A stretch of DNA of 64,000 nt from contig JADJPZ010000004.1 in NCBI GenBank assembly GCA_016713025.1, forward strand, positions 3,534,001 to 3,598,000. The letters run 5' to 3'. This document shows, in pieces, positions 35,003 through 44,618 of this stretch (its first letter is position 1; every line of letters starts with the position of its first letter). The notes under the pieces are model-generated. The model had not been told where the DNA came from. It saw nothing but the letters and a program-made list of their open reading frames with translations, and did not search any database. This stretch comes from Saprospiraceae bacterium. GTDB taxonomy: Bacteria; Bacteroidota; Bacteroidia; Chitinophagales; Saprospiraceae. Made by a program: the position numbers and the translations under genes.

Positions 35003-36214
35003 CTATAAATCAATGTTTTTGGCGTGAAACAAAAATGTCCTTTCCTCTGCCTGAGTATTCAAATGTGTATTTAATGCGCTGTAAGGCAATACTTTTCCGC
35101 TTTTCAAGAGCATATTGATTTCTCCGGATTTAGTATCATACGGATAGATAACTTCCTTTTTTTCGGCAAAAAAATATTTTATTTCATCATCAGTCAATTG
35201 GTGTGCTTCCTGAAATATTCTTTTATTTTCAAGAAAAAATGCCATTGACGCTTCAGTACTCAATGATACTTTCAGTAACTTTCTTTCCAATACATTTTTA
35301 CACAATGCGGCAAATATTCGGTCTGGATGATTGACTGACCTTTTGATCATCCACAGGATATCCATATCATCGAGTTGTACGTAATTGGATAAGAACTCAG
35401 GCTGATGCAGGAAATCTTTTTCATCGCCTTTCAAACTTAAGAAATAATTCAACTCATCAGAAGATGGTATCCCGATACCTGAAATAGCAAGATAACGAGC
35501 TCTGTTTAATACAGCAATCAACATTATCTCTGCAGATATTACCGTCTTATGAAGATATACCTGCCAATACATCAAGCGCCTGGCCATCAGAAATTTTTCT
35601 ATAGAATAAATACCTTTTTCTTCGATGACCAGTTGTTCATCAGATACATTCATCATAGTGATGATACGATCATAGCCAATGATGCCTTCAGCTACACCTG
35701 AAAAAAAACTGTCTCTGGTCAAATAATCCATTCTATCTACATCTATTTGCCCGGAAACAAGCTGATGTAAAAATGGCCTGTTGTAGCTTCCTCTAAATAT
35801 GGAAAGTGCCAAACTAAAATCTTTACCTAAGTCTTCTCCGATTTTCTCCATGATGATCAGTGAGATCTTTTCATGATGCACGTCTGCCAAGGTATGTTCT
35901 AAAGCATGAGAAAAAGGTCCATGTCCAACATCGTGCAATAAAATTGCAATACAAACTGCTTCAAATTCGCTATCGGAAATACTTACACCCTTTGATCTGA
36001 GTGTGTCTATAGCTCTGCACATCAGATGGGTCGCCCCTAATGCATGCTGGAATCGTGTATGCATTGCACCGGGATATACATAGTGAGAAAGTGCCTGTTG
36101 AGATATCCTGCGCAATCGCTGAAAGTAAGGATGATCTATAATTTCATATATCGCATCAAACGGAAATCTGATCAATCCGTAAATAGGATCATTAAATATT
36201 TTCTTTTTGTTCAT
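35003..36214 (-). CDS. HD-domain phosphohydrolase
   Basis: 403 residues. N-terminal DPIYGLIRFPFDAIYEIIDH leads to the HD domain: FQRLRRISQQALSHYVYPGA, HTRFQHALGATHL near residue 52, HDVGHGPFSHALEH near 94, GQIDVDRMDYLTRDSFFSG near 155. This is the dGTPase/SAMHD1-like metal-dependent hydrolase type, typically acting on nucleotides, but substrate is unknown. Convergent with hypA. Confidence 0.88.
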   Translation of the reverse strand: MNKKKIFNDPIYGLIRFPFDAIYEIIDHPYFQRLRRISQQALSHYVYPGAMHTRFQHALGATHLMCRAIDTLRSKGVSISDSEFEAVCIAILLHDVGHGPFSHALEHTLADVHHEKISLIIMEKIGEDLGKDFSLALSIFRGSYNRPFLHQLVSGQIDVDRMDYLTRDSFFSGVAEGIIGYDRIITMMNVSDEQLVIEEKGIYSIEKFLMARRLMYWQVYLHKTVISAEIMLIAVLNRARYLAISGIGIPSSDELNYFLSLKGDEKDFLHQPEFLSNYVQLDDMDILWMIKRSVNHPDRIFAALCKNVLERKLLKVSLSTEASMAFFLENKRIFQEAHQLTDDEIKYFFAEKKEVIYPYDTKSGEINMLLKSGKVLPYSALNTHLNTQAEERTFLFHAKNIDL

Positions 36215-36265
36215 CAGGTAAAAATAATATTAAAATCTGAACGTTAAGTATTGATACAATGTTTA

Positions 36266-36444
36266 GTGGGTATTATAAATTGCACCTTTTCAGTGTTTTT
36301 TTTTAATAGACGGTAAAAACGTGATTGAATTGGGCGGGTCGTCTCAAGCGTAGCTTGACAAGCTCTTCAGAGCCTGCCAAGCTATGCTTGGGAATGAGGG
36401 TAGCGAGGAAGAAAATTTGAATTTGCGCGGTTTATTATACACAC
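36266..36444. mobile_element. MITE-like element, family 1, with 9-bp target duplication
   Basis: 179 bp, left end GTGGGTATTATAAATTGC, right end complement GTGTGTATAATAAACCGC. Flanked by the direct repeat CAATGTTTA (36257-36265 and 36445-36453). Interior blocks are shared with 4907-5064, plus a short inner palindrome (AAGCGTAGCTTG). The insertion is between the HD gene and porX, where it may separate or carry their promoters. Confidence 0.85.
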
Positions 36445-36477
36445 CAATGTTTACTAAATAAAATAATAAGATCAAGC

Positions 36478-38040
36478 ATGAGTGATAAAATCAAAATACT
36501 TTGGGCAGACGATGAGATTGATATGTTGAAGCCCCAATTATTTTTTCTGGAGAAGAAAGGCTACGATGTTGTCACTGTGAGCAACGGTCACGATGCATTG
36601 GACGTACTGGATGAGGACGGAAATATAGACATCGTATTTTTGGATGAGAGTATGCCCGGATTGACTGGTCTGGAGACATTAGCACGCATTAAAGTCAAAC
36701 TTCCCAGCATTCCTATCGTGATGATCACCAAAAATGAAGCTGAAAACATCATGGAAGAAGCGATAGGCTCGCAGATAGACGATTATCTCATCAAACCTGT
36801 CAACCCTAATCAAATATTATTGACACTAAAAAAGATCGTTGACAACAAACGTTTGATATCAGAAAAGACTGCAACTGACTATCAGCAAGAGTTCAGAAAT
36901 ATTGCAATGGAAATCAATAGTTCGCCGGACTACAATGAATGGGTGAATATATATAAAAAAATAATTTCCTGGGAGCTTCGTCTCGATGATAGTAATAATG
37001 CTCAGATGAAGGAGATACTCAATATGCAAAAAGAAGAGGCCAATAAAGAGTTTTTTAAGTATGTTTCGAAAAATTATATTCAATGGATAAAATCTGGTTC
37101 TGGACCCAAAAAATCACAGAATCTATTTAAAGATAAAGTTTTTCCATTGCTTTCTGGTGGCAAACCAGTCATATTTATACTTCTGGACAATCTCAGATAT
37201 GACCAGTGGAAAATCATCGAGCCTATCATCACAGAATTGTATAAAATTGAAGAAGAAGACTACTTCTATTCTATTTTACCTACAGCAACTCAGTACAGCC
37301 GTAATGCTATTTTTTCAGGTTTACTTCCATCTGAAATTCAGAAACGTTTTCCTGAATATTGGTTGAATGACAATGAAGAAGGAGGCAAAAACCTAAAGGA
37401 GTCTGAACTGTTTACAGATCAGATAAAAAGAATCGTAAAAAAAGATATCAGATCAGAATACCAAAAAGTAACCAATGTATTGGGTGCAAAACAGGTACAG
37501 GACAATGCTCTTAATTTTATTAATAATGATCTGACTGCCATAGTATACAATTTTATAGATATGTTATCACATTCCCGTACAGAAATGGAAGTATTGAAAG
37601 AACTGGCAGGTGATGAAAAAGCCTACAGATCACTGACAAAATCATGGTTTGTAAATTCGCCCTTATGGTCAGTGATGCAAAAACTAGCTGATCGCGATGT
37701 ACAGATTATCCTCACTACCGATCACGGTACTATAAGGGTAAAAAATGCCACAAAAGTGGTTGGTGACAGGGAGACAACTACCAATCTTAGATACAAAGTT
37801 GGAAAAAACCTCCAATATGACCGCAGAGATGTATTGGAAATAAAAAGTCCTTTAGATGCAGGCCTTCCAAGTCCCAACATGAGTAGCACATTTATTTTTG
37901 CAAAAGAAGATTTATTTTTCCTTTACCCTAATAATTATACCTATTACAATAATTTTTTCAAAGATACTTTCCAGCATGGCGGAATTTCACTTGAAGAGAT
38001 GATTTGTCCGATTATCAGGCTTATTCCTAAAACCAAATAG
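36478..38040 (+). CDS. porX: PorX-type response regulator / PglZ phosphatase
   Basis: 520 residues. Receiver domain at 1-125 (ILWADDEIDML at the start, phospho-acceptor Asp56 in IVFLDESMPG, YLIKPVNP near 100), a helical linker, then a PglZ alkaline-phosphatase-like domain from about 225 (VIFILLDNLRYDQWKIIEP; LPTATQYSRNAIFSG; NFIDMLSHSRTEM; ILTTDHGTIRV). This is the composition of PorX, which works with PorY and a sigma factor to control type IX secretion genes. Neither partner gene is in the window, but gldKLMN follow 2 kb downstream. Confidence 0.95.
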   Translation: MSDKIKILWADDEIDMLKPQLFFLEKKGYDVVTVSNGHDALDVLDEDGNIDIVFLDESMPGLTGLETLARIKVKLPSIPIVMITKNEAENIMEEAIGSQIDDYLIKPVNPNQILLTLKKIVDNKRLISEKTATDYQQEFRNIAMEINSSPDYNEWVNIYKKIISWELRLDDSNNAQMKEILNMQKEEANKEFFKYVSKNYIQWIKSGSGPKKSQNLFKDKVFPLLSGGKPVIFILLDNLRYDQWKIIEPIITELYKIEEEDYFYSILPTATQYSRNAIFSGLLPSEIQKRFPEYWLNDNEEGGKNLKESELFTDQIKRIVKKDIRSEYQKVTNVLGAKQVQDNALNFINNDLTAIVYNFIDMLSHSRTEMEVLKELAGDEKAYRSLTKSWFVNSPLWSVMQKLADRDVQIILTTDHGTIRVKNATKVVGDRETTTNLRYKVGKNLQYDRRDVLEIKSPLDAGLPSPNMSSTFIFAKEDLFFLYPNNYTYYNNFFKDTFQHGGISLEEMICPIIRLIPKTK

Positions 38041-38051
38041 CGAGAGATCAA

Positions 38052-38846
38052 ATGTCTGATTTATTTTTTGAAAAATTACTGACTAGACACACTCAAACAC
38101 CGGAAGTACCGTCTACCGAACTGATAAGTAGCTGGGCAAATGAATTATTGACAGTGTTGTTTCCGGAAGTCACAGAAAAAAGAATGGATTCTGTAGCAGA
38201 ACTGAAAAATACTTTTGACAGACTACGCATTGATTTGGTATCCTTACTTTATCATACCAGATCCTGTGATCACAGGAGAGAACATGCCATAGCAGACGTC
38301 TTCTTTGAAACCATCGAAGAAGTTTATCATGATTTACTTCTTGATATTGATGCTTTTGTTCAGGGAGACCCTGCAGCTTTATCATCATTTGAAGTGATAA
38401 GAAGCTATCCGGGATTTTATGCCATTTATATATACAGGATTGCACACATACTTCACAAAGAAAGTGTTCCATTGGTACCTCGTATACTGAGCGAATACGC
38501 ACATTCAAGGACAGGAAGTGATATCCATCCTGCAGCTGTTATAGGAAAATCATTTTTTATTGATCACGGGACCGGGGTGGTGATAGGTGAAACAACTCAT
38601 ATCGGCGATCATGTCAAAATATATCAGGGAGTAACCCTGGGAGCATTGAGCATTGATAAAAAAATGGCCGGAATAAAGCGCCATCCGACAGTACAGAATG
38701 ATGTAATTATATATTCCGGTGCTACCATCCTTGGTGGAGACACCGTAGTTGGGAGCGGTAGTGTCATAGGTGGAAATGTTTGGATTACTTCTTCCATTCC
38801 ACCCGGCACTAAAGTGTATCATCAGGCCGATAACAAGTGGATCTAA
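38052..38846 (+). CDS. cysE: Serine O-acetyltransferase
   Basis: 264 residues. N-terminal helical region and a C-terminal left-handed beta-helix of hexapeptide repeats: FFIDHGTGVVIGETTHIGDH (catalytic Asp-His near 173), VKIYQGVTLGA, IKRHPTVQNDVIIYSGATI, LGGDTVVGSGSVIGG. Makes O-acetylserine, the substrate of the cysteine synthase encoded 16 bp downstream. Confidence 0.94.
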   Translation: MSDLFFEKLLTRHTQTPEVPSTELISSWANELLTVLFPEVTEKRMDSVAELKNTFDRLRIDLVSLLYHTRSCDHRREHAIADVFFETIEEVYHDLLLDIDAFVQGDPAALSSFEVIRSYPGFYAIYIYRIAHILHKESVPLVPRILSEYAHSRTGSDIHPAAVIGKSFFIDHGTGVVIGETTHIGDHVKIYQGVTLGALSIDKKMAGIKRHPTVQNDVIIYSGATILGGDTVVGSGSVIGGNVWITSSIPPGTKVYHQADNKWI

Positions 38847-38862
38847 AATCAATCCTGACACC

Positions 38863-39741
38863 ATGAAAACATACAAGATCAGCGAATTAGTTGGAAATAC
38901 ACCTTTGGTAGAAATCACAAGACTCAATCCAAATAAAAAAGTCAGAATTTTTGCAAAAATGGAAGGGCACAATCCCGGTGGAAGTGTCAAGGATAGAGCT
39001 GCATTGAATATGATCCAATCAGCTTTGGAACGTAGGGAGGTCCAAAAGGGTACAACTCTGATTGAAGCGACCAGTGGTAATACAGGTATTGCATTAGCTA
39101 TGATCGCAGGCACGTACAATATTGCTATTGAATTGATAATGCCTTCCAATTCGACCAAAGAACGTATCCAAACTATGGAAGCTTTTGGGGCCAAAGTTAT
39201 TTTGCTTGATACGATAGAAGCGTGCAGAGATTATGCTGATGAAAAATCTAAAGAAGAAGGTTACTTCATGCTTGATCAATTTTCAAATCGGGATAATTAC
39301 ATGGCTCATGTTAAATCTACCGGTCCTGAGATTTGGACTGACACTGATGGCACTATCACTCATTTTGTAAGCTCTATGGGTACGACAGGAACTATCATGG
39401 GTACATCCATGTTCCTGAAATCTCAAAATCCGAAAATTCAAATCATAGGATGTCAACCTACAGATGGATCATCTATTCCGGGTATTCGGAGGTGGACTCC
39501 TGATTACCTTCCCAAAATATTTGATAGTTCGAGGGTAGATTTTATTTATGATGTATCTGAATCAGAAGCAACCTTTATGGCAAAAAAACTAGCGGCTCAA
39601 GAAGGCATTTTTGTAGGTATGAGTTCCGGTGGGGCTGCAGCAGTCGCTCTTAAAATATCTAAAGAGTTGGAGCATGGTGTTGTCGTCTTTATATGTTGTG
39701 ACAGAGGAGATAGATATCTCAGCAGTAATATATTTGCCTGA
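38863..39741 (+). CDS. cysM: Cysteine synthase, CysM type
   Basis: 292 residues from the ATG at 38863; the frame is open upstream into cysE but MKTYKISELVGNTPLVEITR is the family N terminus. PLP-binding Lys43 in NPGGSVKDRAAL, substrate loop EATSGNTGIALAMIAG, PLP phosphate loop MGTTGTIMGTS, and GMSSGGAAAVAL near the end. The IIGCQPTDGSSIPGIRRW segment is typical of the CysM (O-acetylserine sulfhydrylase B) branch. Makes cysteine from O-acetylserine and sulfide or thiosulfate. Confidence 0.93.
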   Translation: MKTYKISELVGNTPLVEITRLNPNKKVRIFAKMEGHNPGGSVKDRAALNMIQSALERREVQKGTTLIEATSGNTGIALAMIAGTYNIAIELIMPSNSTKERIQTMEAFGAKVILLDTIEACRDYADEKSKEEGYFMLDQFSNRDNYMAHVKSTGPEIWTDTDGTITHFVSSMGTTGTIMGTSMFLKSQNPKIQIIGCQPTDGSSIPGIRRWTPDYLPKIFDSSRVDFIYDVSESEATFMAKKLAAQEGIFVGMSSGGAAAVALKISKELEHGVVVFICCDRGDRYLSSNIFA

Positions 39742-39910
39742 AACTTTACATATTTGATTAGATCATAAAAATCTGGTTTATATTTTCTCATTCGACACAA
39801 TATTAGAATGTTTTTATCGTTATACAGACCAACGTGTCGATGGATGCGAAAGATAAAATGCCATAAATAGAAATTTATAATCATTTATTAAAAATTCCGA
39901 ATTAGGCCGT

Positions 39911-39918
39911 TATCTTTG
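39911..39918 (+). promoter_or_regulatory. Candidate -7 box (TATCTTTG) of the gldKLMN operon
   Basis: Exact TAnnTTTG match, 49 bp before the gldK ATG. The -33 position holds only a partial TTA. Likely the promoter of the T9SS core operon. Confidence 0.5.
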
Positions 39919-39967
39919 CAACATTTTTTTGGAAATCTGTTTTTCCTCTTTAAATCGCTATTAGAAA

Positions 39968-41203
39968 ATGAAAAGTTTATCAAATCTTAATGTAGTATTT
40001 TTTCTGCTATTATTCCTTATTTCTTGCGGAAAAAAAGAGTCAGGTCAGTTAGTTGGAGTTCAGGACAGGCCAAAATGGGGTGGATTCAATCCCTTTGGTA
40101 TGGTATATGTTCCTTCCGGCACCCTCACCATCGGCCAGAGTGATCAGGATGTCTTTTCCACATATAATCAAAGACAAAAAAATATTTCTATCACTGGCTT
40201 CTTTATGGATGACACCGAGATCACTAATAACGAATATCGGCAATTTGTGGAGTGGGTTAGAGATTCAATTGCTCATGAGATGATGGGTAACAAAACCACT
40301 GATGACTATGACAATGAAGTGATCGACTGGGAGGTTGAACTTGACTACAGTGATGAAACTCTGAACGATATGTTTTACCAGGGTGATATGGCGTTTGATG
40401 GTCAGAGGGAATTTAATAAAGAAGCACTTAAATACAAATATTCATGGCTGGATTGGCAAAAAGCCGCTCATGACAAAAAAGCTACCAGAAAATCATTGAT
40501 TCAAAAAGCTGAAGTCACTGTCTGGCCCGATGAAATGTGCTGGATAAGAGATTTTACTTATTCTTATAACGAACCCCAGACCAGAAACTACTTTACACAT
40601 CCGGCGTTTGATGATTATCCGGTAGTAGGAGTTACCTGGAAACAAGCTACAGCTTTTTGCAATTGGAGAACCAAGTTGTGGAATAAATTTAAAGGAGAAG
40701 ACGAACCAAATACCGAAGAATTCAGATTGCCTTCTGAATCAGAGTGGGAATATGCTGCTCGAGGTGGTCACGAAATATCTCCTTATCCATGGGGAGGTCC
40801 TTACATCAGAAATGCAAAAGGATGTCTTCTTGCCAACTTCAAACCTGGAAGAGGTAATTATCCTGAAGATGGTGGATTGCATACTGTTAAAGCTGATGCA
40901 TATTTCCCTAACGACTATGGATTGTATTGTATGGCAGGTAATGTGTCCGAATGGTGCAGAGATGCCTTCCACGAAAATGCCTACAGACATCAACATGACT
41001 TGAATCCTGATTACAGATATGATGCAAAAGATGATGATCCGGAAGCGTACAAAAGAAAAGTAATCAGAGGCGGATCATGGAAAGACATTTCCTATTACTG
41101 CCAGACCGGTACCAGAAGCTGGGAGTTTCAGGATACAACAAAATCATATATAGGATTCAGATGTGTCATTACATATCTTGGAAGATCCATCAATGATTTC
41201 TAA
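39968..41203 (+). CDS. gldK: T9SS outer-membrane ring lipoprotein GldK/PorK
   Basis: 411 residues. A lipoprotein signal ends in FLISCGKK (Cys20). The rest is a formylglycine-generating-enzyme (SUMF1) fold without that activity: GMVYVPSGTLTIGQSDQD near residue 45, FMDDTEITNNEYRQFVEW near 78, LPSESEWEYAARGG, YCMAGNVSEWCRDA, VIRGGSWKDISYY. GldK and GldN form the periplasmic ring of the type IX secretion system. First gene of gldKLMN. Confidence 0.95.
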   Translation: MKSLSNLNVVFFLLLFLISCGKKESGQLVGVQDRPKWGGFNPFGMVYVPSGTLTIGQSDQDVFSTYNQRQKNISITGFFMDDTEITNNEYRQFVEWVRDSIAHEMMGNKTTDDYDNEVIDWEVELDYSDETLNDMFYQGDMAFDGQREFNKEALKYKYSWLDWQKAAHDKKATRKSLIQKAEVTVWPDEMCWIRDFTYSYNEPQTRNYFTHPAFDDYPVVGVTWKQATAFCNWRTKLWNKFKGEDEPNTEEFRLPSESEWEYAARGGHEISPYPWGGPYIRNAKGCLLANFKPGRGNYPEDGGLHTVKADAYFPNDYGLYCMAGNVSEWCRDAFHENAYRHQHDLNPDYRYDAKDDDPEAYKRKVIRGGSWKDISYYCQTGTRSWEFQDTTKSYIGFRCVITYLGRSINDF

Positions 41204-41221
41204 TACATTTGGCTAAAGATT

Positions 41222-41246
41222 GGGCATACGTTTTTAGAATATGCCC
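41222..41246 (+). terminator. Hairpin between gldK and gldL
   Basis: GGGCATA and TATGCCC pair around an 11-nt loop, 18 bp after the gldK stop. No T run follows, so it is more likely an mRNA-stabilising or processing hairpin than a terminator, and could adjust the ratio of GldK to GldL/M. Confidence 0.4.
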
Positions 41247-41285
41247 TGAATGAATATTGATTAATTTATTTTAAAATTTTGAACA

Positions 41286-41873
41286 ATGAGTTTTTTTAAG
41301 TCACCTACATTTAAATATGTAAAGAATTTGCTTATAGGCCTTGGCGCATCTGTCGTAATGATAGGAGCACTAGGAAAATTAAACAGTACTTCTTGGGGAG
41401 GTATGATGATCACTGCAGGTCTTATAGTAGAAGCAATTTTATTTGCTTTGCTCGGTATCCTTGGCCCAGAAAAAGATTATTACTGGGAAAAATTGTATCC
41501 GGGACTGGATGAATATTCATCTAACATCGCAGCACTTTCAGATGGTCCAGCAGCTTCAGGATCAAGCCATAAAGCACTCAACGCAGATGTTGTAGAAAAT
41601 AAACTTGGAGGCATGCTTACAGAATTACAATCCATGTCCAAAAGTCTTGGCTCATTGAAAGCACTACAGGAAGTGGATTTTACACAAACCGGCGATCAAC
41701 TTAAAGCTATGAATAACTTTTATTCAAGGATGAATGATGCCATGAATTCACTAAATGCAAGTGTAGAAGATACTAAACAGTATCAGGCGCAAATGTCAAG
41801 CCTGAGCAAAAACCTGACGTCACTCAATGCGGTTTACGGAAATATACTTTCAGCATACAATGTTAAAAACTAA
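41286..41873 (+). CDS. gldL: T9SS motor membrane protein GldL/PorL
   Basis: 195 residues. Two membrane helices near the N terminus (LLIGLGASVVMIGALG, about 13-30; GMMITAGLIVEAILFALLGIL, about 37-58); the second carries the buried Glu that in GldL takes part in proton flow. Then a cytoplasmic part, rich in Ser and Asn, with coiled-coil character (LQSMSKSLGSLKALQEVDF; MNSLNASVEDTKQYQ). With GldM it forms the proton-powered motor of type IX secretion. Confidence 0.94.
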   Translation: MSFFKSPTFKYVKNLLIGLGASVVMIGALGKLNSTSWGGMMITAGLIVEAILFALLGILGPEKDYYWEKLYPGLDEYSSNIAALSDGPAASGSSHKALNADVVENKLGGMLTELQSMSKSLGSLKALQEVDFTQTGDQLKAMNNFYSRMNDAMNSLNASVEDTKQYQAQMSSLSKNLTSLNAVYGNILSAYNVKN

Positions 41874-41922
41874 CATTAATATTGCTTGAATTGTAATTTT
41901 TTAATATTAAAAAGAATAAAAA

Positions 41923-43473
41923 ATGTCAATACCTAAGGAACCGCGGCAGTTGATGATCAACGTGATGTACCTAGTTCTGACCGCGTTATTGGCACTGAAT
42001 GTTTCCGCAGAAATATTTAATGCCTTTGAGATGGTAGATAAAGGCCTGGTCAAAGCAAATGATGCCCTAGATGCATCCAATAAGGATATACCTGCACAGA
42101 TTAAAAAAAGTGCAGAAAAAGGCCAACAATTTAAAACATATGCTGATAGAGTAGATCAGGTCGCTTCTATTTCAAAAGAAGGATCAGACTATGTTAATGG
42201 TATCAAATCCTTTTTGGTGGAGAGTAGTGGAGGATATGAAGAATTTGAAGGAAAACAAGTACTCAAAGCCCAGCGTGATTATGATGTGACCACAAGACTT
42301 TTGGTTGATCAGGGAAAAGGAGAGGAATTGAAAAACAAAATGATGGAGATCAAGGATAAATTTCTGGCTTTAGTAGATAAAGAAGATCAGGCAGCTTTTG
42401 CCTCAAAAATACCAATTGCCATTGATGAAGAAACTTGGCAAAAATCTACCAATAAAAAGAAAAATTGGTCGGATTTTACTTTTGGTCACATGCCTCTTGG
42501 AGCGTGTATGCCCATTTTTAGTAAATTTACCAACGATATCAAAAGCTCAGAAGCCACAGTATTGAACTATCTGGCGAGCAAAGTTGGGCTGACAGAAGAA
42601 GTAGTTTTGGATCAGTTCAGAGTCGTGTCTTCTCCTAAAAAATCATATGTGATAAAGGGAGAAAAATTTGAAACCGAAGTTTTCCTTTCAGCTTCTGCAG
42701 GTAAAACAAGTAATACAGGTGTAAAAATATCTGTCAATGGCGCAAACTTGCCGGTAAATGAAGAGGGAGCTGCTAAATGGGCTACCACAGCAGGAGAAGT
42801 GGGAGTTAAAAAATACGAAGCAGTAGCCAACGTTTTTAATCCGGTAACTAAAGAAACAAAATCCTTCAGACAAACTTTCGAGTATGAAGTAGGAGAAAGG
42901 TCAGTGACTATTTCAGCAGCAAAAATGAATGTATTTTATCTGGGCGTTGATAATCCTGTAGAGGTTTCTGCAGCGGGCGTACCTTCAGCCCAGATCAAAG
43001 TATCCATGACTGGAGGGGAAATCAGCAGAAACGGTGACGGCACATACACAGTAAGACCTTCCGGAGCTCAGGGATCTCAGGCTGTGGTATCTGTTTCGGC
43101 GCCAGGGATGAGTGGTTCAAAAACTTTCAGGATAAAAAGAATACCAGATCCAAAACCACTCTTGGGAGGTAAAGAACAACCTATTAAGATCGGTAATGGG
43201 ACATTTAAAGGATATAGTGCGTTGATACCAATTTTGGAAAATTTTGATTTTGAAGCTAAATGTAATCTTGGTGGTTTTACCTTAGTACGTGTACCAAAAA
43301 GATTAGACGCTGAGTTTGCGCCAAACCGAGGTGCAAGAATTGAAGGTCAGGCTGCTACATTGCAGAGTAAGGCAGTACCGGGTGACAGATTTATTTTTCA
43401 AGATATCAAGTGCAAATGCCCTGGTGATGCCGTCGACAGAAACCTTGGACAGTTGGTCTTTGACATTCAATAA
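41923..43473 (+). CDS. gldM: T9SS motor protein GldM/PorM
   Basis: 516 residues. One N-terminal membrane helix (LMINVMYLVLTALLALNVSA), a helical periplasmic domain, then beta-domains (SYVIKGEKFETEVFLSASAG near 243; FYLGVDNPVEVSAAGVPSAQ near 338; a Cys-containing C-terminal domain). GldM spans the periplasm as a dimer linking the GldL motor to the GldK/N ring. Confidence 0.95.
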   Translation: MSIPKEPRQLMINVMYLVLTALLALNVSAEIFNAFEMVDKGLVKANDALDASNKDIPAQIKKSAEKGQQFKTYADRVDQVASISKEGSDYVNGIKSFLVESSGGYEEFEGKQVLKAQRDYDVTTRLLVDQGKGEELKNKMMEIKDKFLALVDKEDQAAFASKIPIAIDEETWQKSTNKKKNWSDFTFGHMPLGACMPIFSKFTNDIKSSEATVLNYLASKVGLTEEVVLDQFRVVSSPKKSYVIKGEKFETEVFLSASAGKTSNTGVKISVNGANLPVNEEGAAKWATTAGEVGVKKYEAVANVFNPVTKETKSFRQTFEYEVGERSVTISAAKMNVFYLGVDNPVEVSAAGVPSAQIKVSMTGGEISRNGDGTYTVRPSGAQGSQAVVSVSAPGMSGSKTFRIKRIPDPKPLLGGKEQPIKIGNGTFKGYSALIPILENFDFEAKCNLGGFTLVRVPKRLDAEFAPNRGARIEGQAATLQSKAVPGDRFIFQDIKCKCPGDAVDRNLGQLVFDIQ

Positions 43474-43493
43474 TTTTAAACACTATTTGTACA

Positions 43494-44406
43494 ATGAAAA
43501 CTCTAATAAATATCAAATCTGTACTAGCGGCATCATTATTCCTTTCAGGAAGTATGATGGTCGCTCAGACTCAGTTAGCAAAACCTGCACCTGTACCATC
43601 TGAAGTTAAGACAGAGTCATCTGTACCTTCTGAAGATATTTTTGTGGATGATATCATCCGCAAGCGTATTGTGGTTGAAAATAAAATCATGGACCTTCAG
43701 CCAGTCAGAGAAGCAGATATTGCATGGGAAAGAAGAATTCAAAGAGTCATAGATACCAGAGAGAAGCTCAACCTGCCTTTCAGAAGTCAAGAACTCAATC
43801 TATTCAAGGTTTTCCAGCAAATGGTATATGAAGGCAAAATTACAGCATTTACTGATGAGTTTTTTAAGCAGGTTCTCTCACCTGATGAGATAAAAGGTAA
43901 GATGTCCAAGCTTGATACACTTATTGATCTTAATCCTGATACTTATGAAGAGCAAATCAAGATTGTTAAAAATGATATCAACTGGGAAAAAATAGAACAG
44001 TACAGGGTTAAGGAAATCTGGTTTTTTGACAAACAACGATCTGTAATGGATGTGCGTATATTAGGTATTGCACCTCTATTTGCCAGTGATAAGGATAAGG
44101 AAAACGGTATACAGCCATATCCGTTATTTTGGGTCTATTTCCCGGAAGCCAGAGAGCCGATGTCAAAATTTAGAGTGTATAATGAAGAAAATGATATGGC
44201 ACCTATGTCGTGGTCAGATTTGTTTGATGCACGCGTTTTTTCAAGTTATATCTATAAAAAATCAAACGTCCTGGATTTCAGATTAAAAGATTTTTACACC
44301 AGATCCTGAGGATACCAGTAATAGAGCAGGTATCGATATGCTGATGCAATCAGAAAAAATTAAAAACGAACTACTCAATATAGAGCATGATCTCTGGGAG
44401 TATTAA
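43494..44406 (+). CDS. gldN: T9SS ring protein GldN/PorN, frame disrupted near the end
   Basis: Signal peptide (SVLAASLFLSGSMMVAQ), then GldN body: EDIFVDDIIRKRIVVENKIM, ADIAWERRIQRVIDTREKLN, IEQYRVKEIWFFDKQRSVMD, IAPLFASDKDKENGIQPYPL. The annotated frame stops at 44309 after DFYTRS. The +1 frame continues from 44299 as PDPEDTSNRAGIDMLMQSEK to LLNIEHDLWEY and TAA at 44404-44406. Inserting one AC unit (TACACACCAGAT instead of TACACCAGAT) restores a natural DFYTPDPED, so 2 bp appear to be missing. A terminator follows the extended end, not the short one, in support of 44406 as the ancestral stop. Confidence 0.85.
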
Positions 44407-44421
44407 TCTCATGAAATATAT

Positions 44422-44460
44422 AAATGGGAAGTTGTCTTGGCAGCTTCCCATTTTTGTTTT
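44422..44460 (+). terminator. Intrinsic terminator of gldKLMN
   Basis: AAATGGGAAG (44422-44431) pairs with CTTCCCATTT (44444-44453), followed by TTTTGTTTT. It stands 16 bp after the restored gldN stop. Confidence 0.85.
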
Positions 44461-44618
44461 AGGTAGTTACGTATTATGATAAAAAATAATTTATACTTAA
44501 AGTAAATTTGATTGCAAAAATTTAGAATTTTAATTGACACATTTTCAATGAATTAATATCAAATTTTTTCACAATCTAATTTCTTTTGACTATATTTAAC
44601 TTAACTTAAATTTCAGCA

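Noticed and set aside
36447..36457. ATGTTTACTAA resembling half of the hydrogenase operator
   Set aside because: It lacks the left TTAG arm and belongs to the target duplication of the MITE before porX.
38770..38862. Upstream extension of the cysM frame into cysE
   Set aside because: It lies within cysE hexapeptide repeats; the ATG at 38863 gives the normal cysteine synthase N terminus.
38550..39194. 214-residue minus-strand ORF over the cysE/cysM junction
   Set aside because: It is a mirror of two clearly recognised genes and has no coding features of its own.
44584..44614. TTTTG-N18-TAAATTTC as a promoter for purH
   Set aside because: The spacing fits but the last base is wrong and the box ends 4 bp before the GTG, leaving almost no leader, so it was not listed as a feature.
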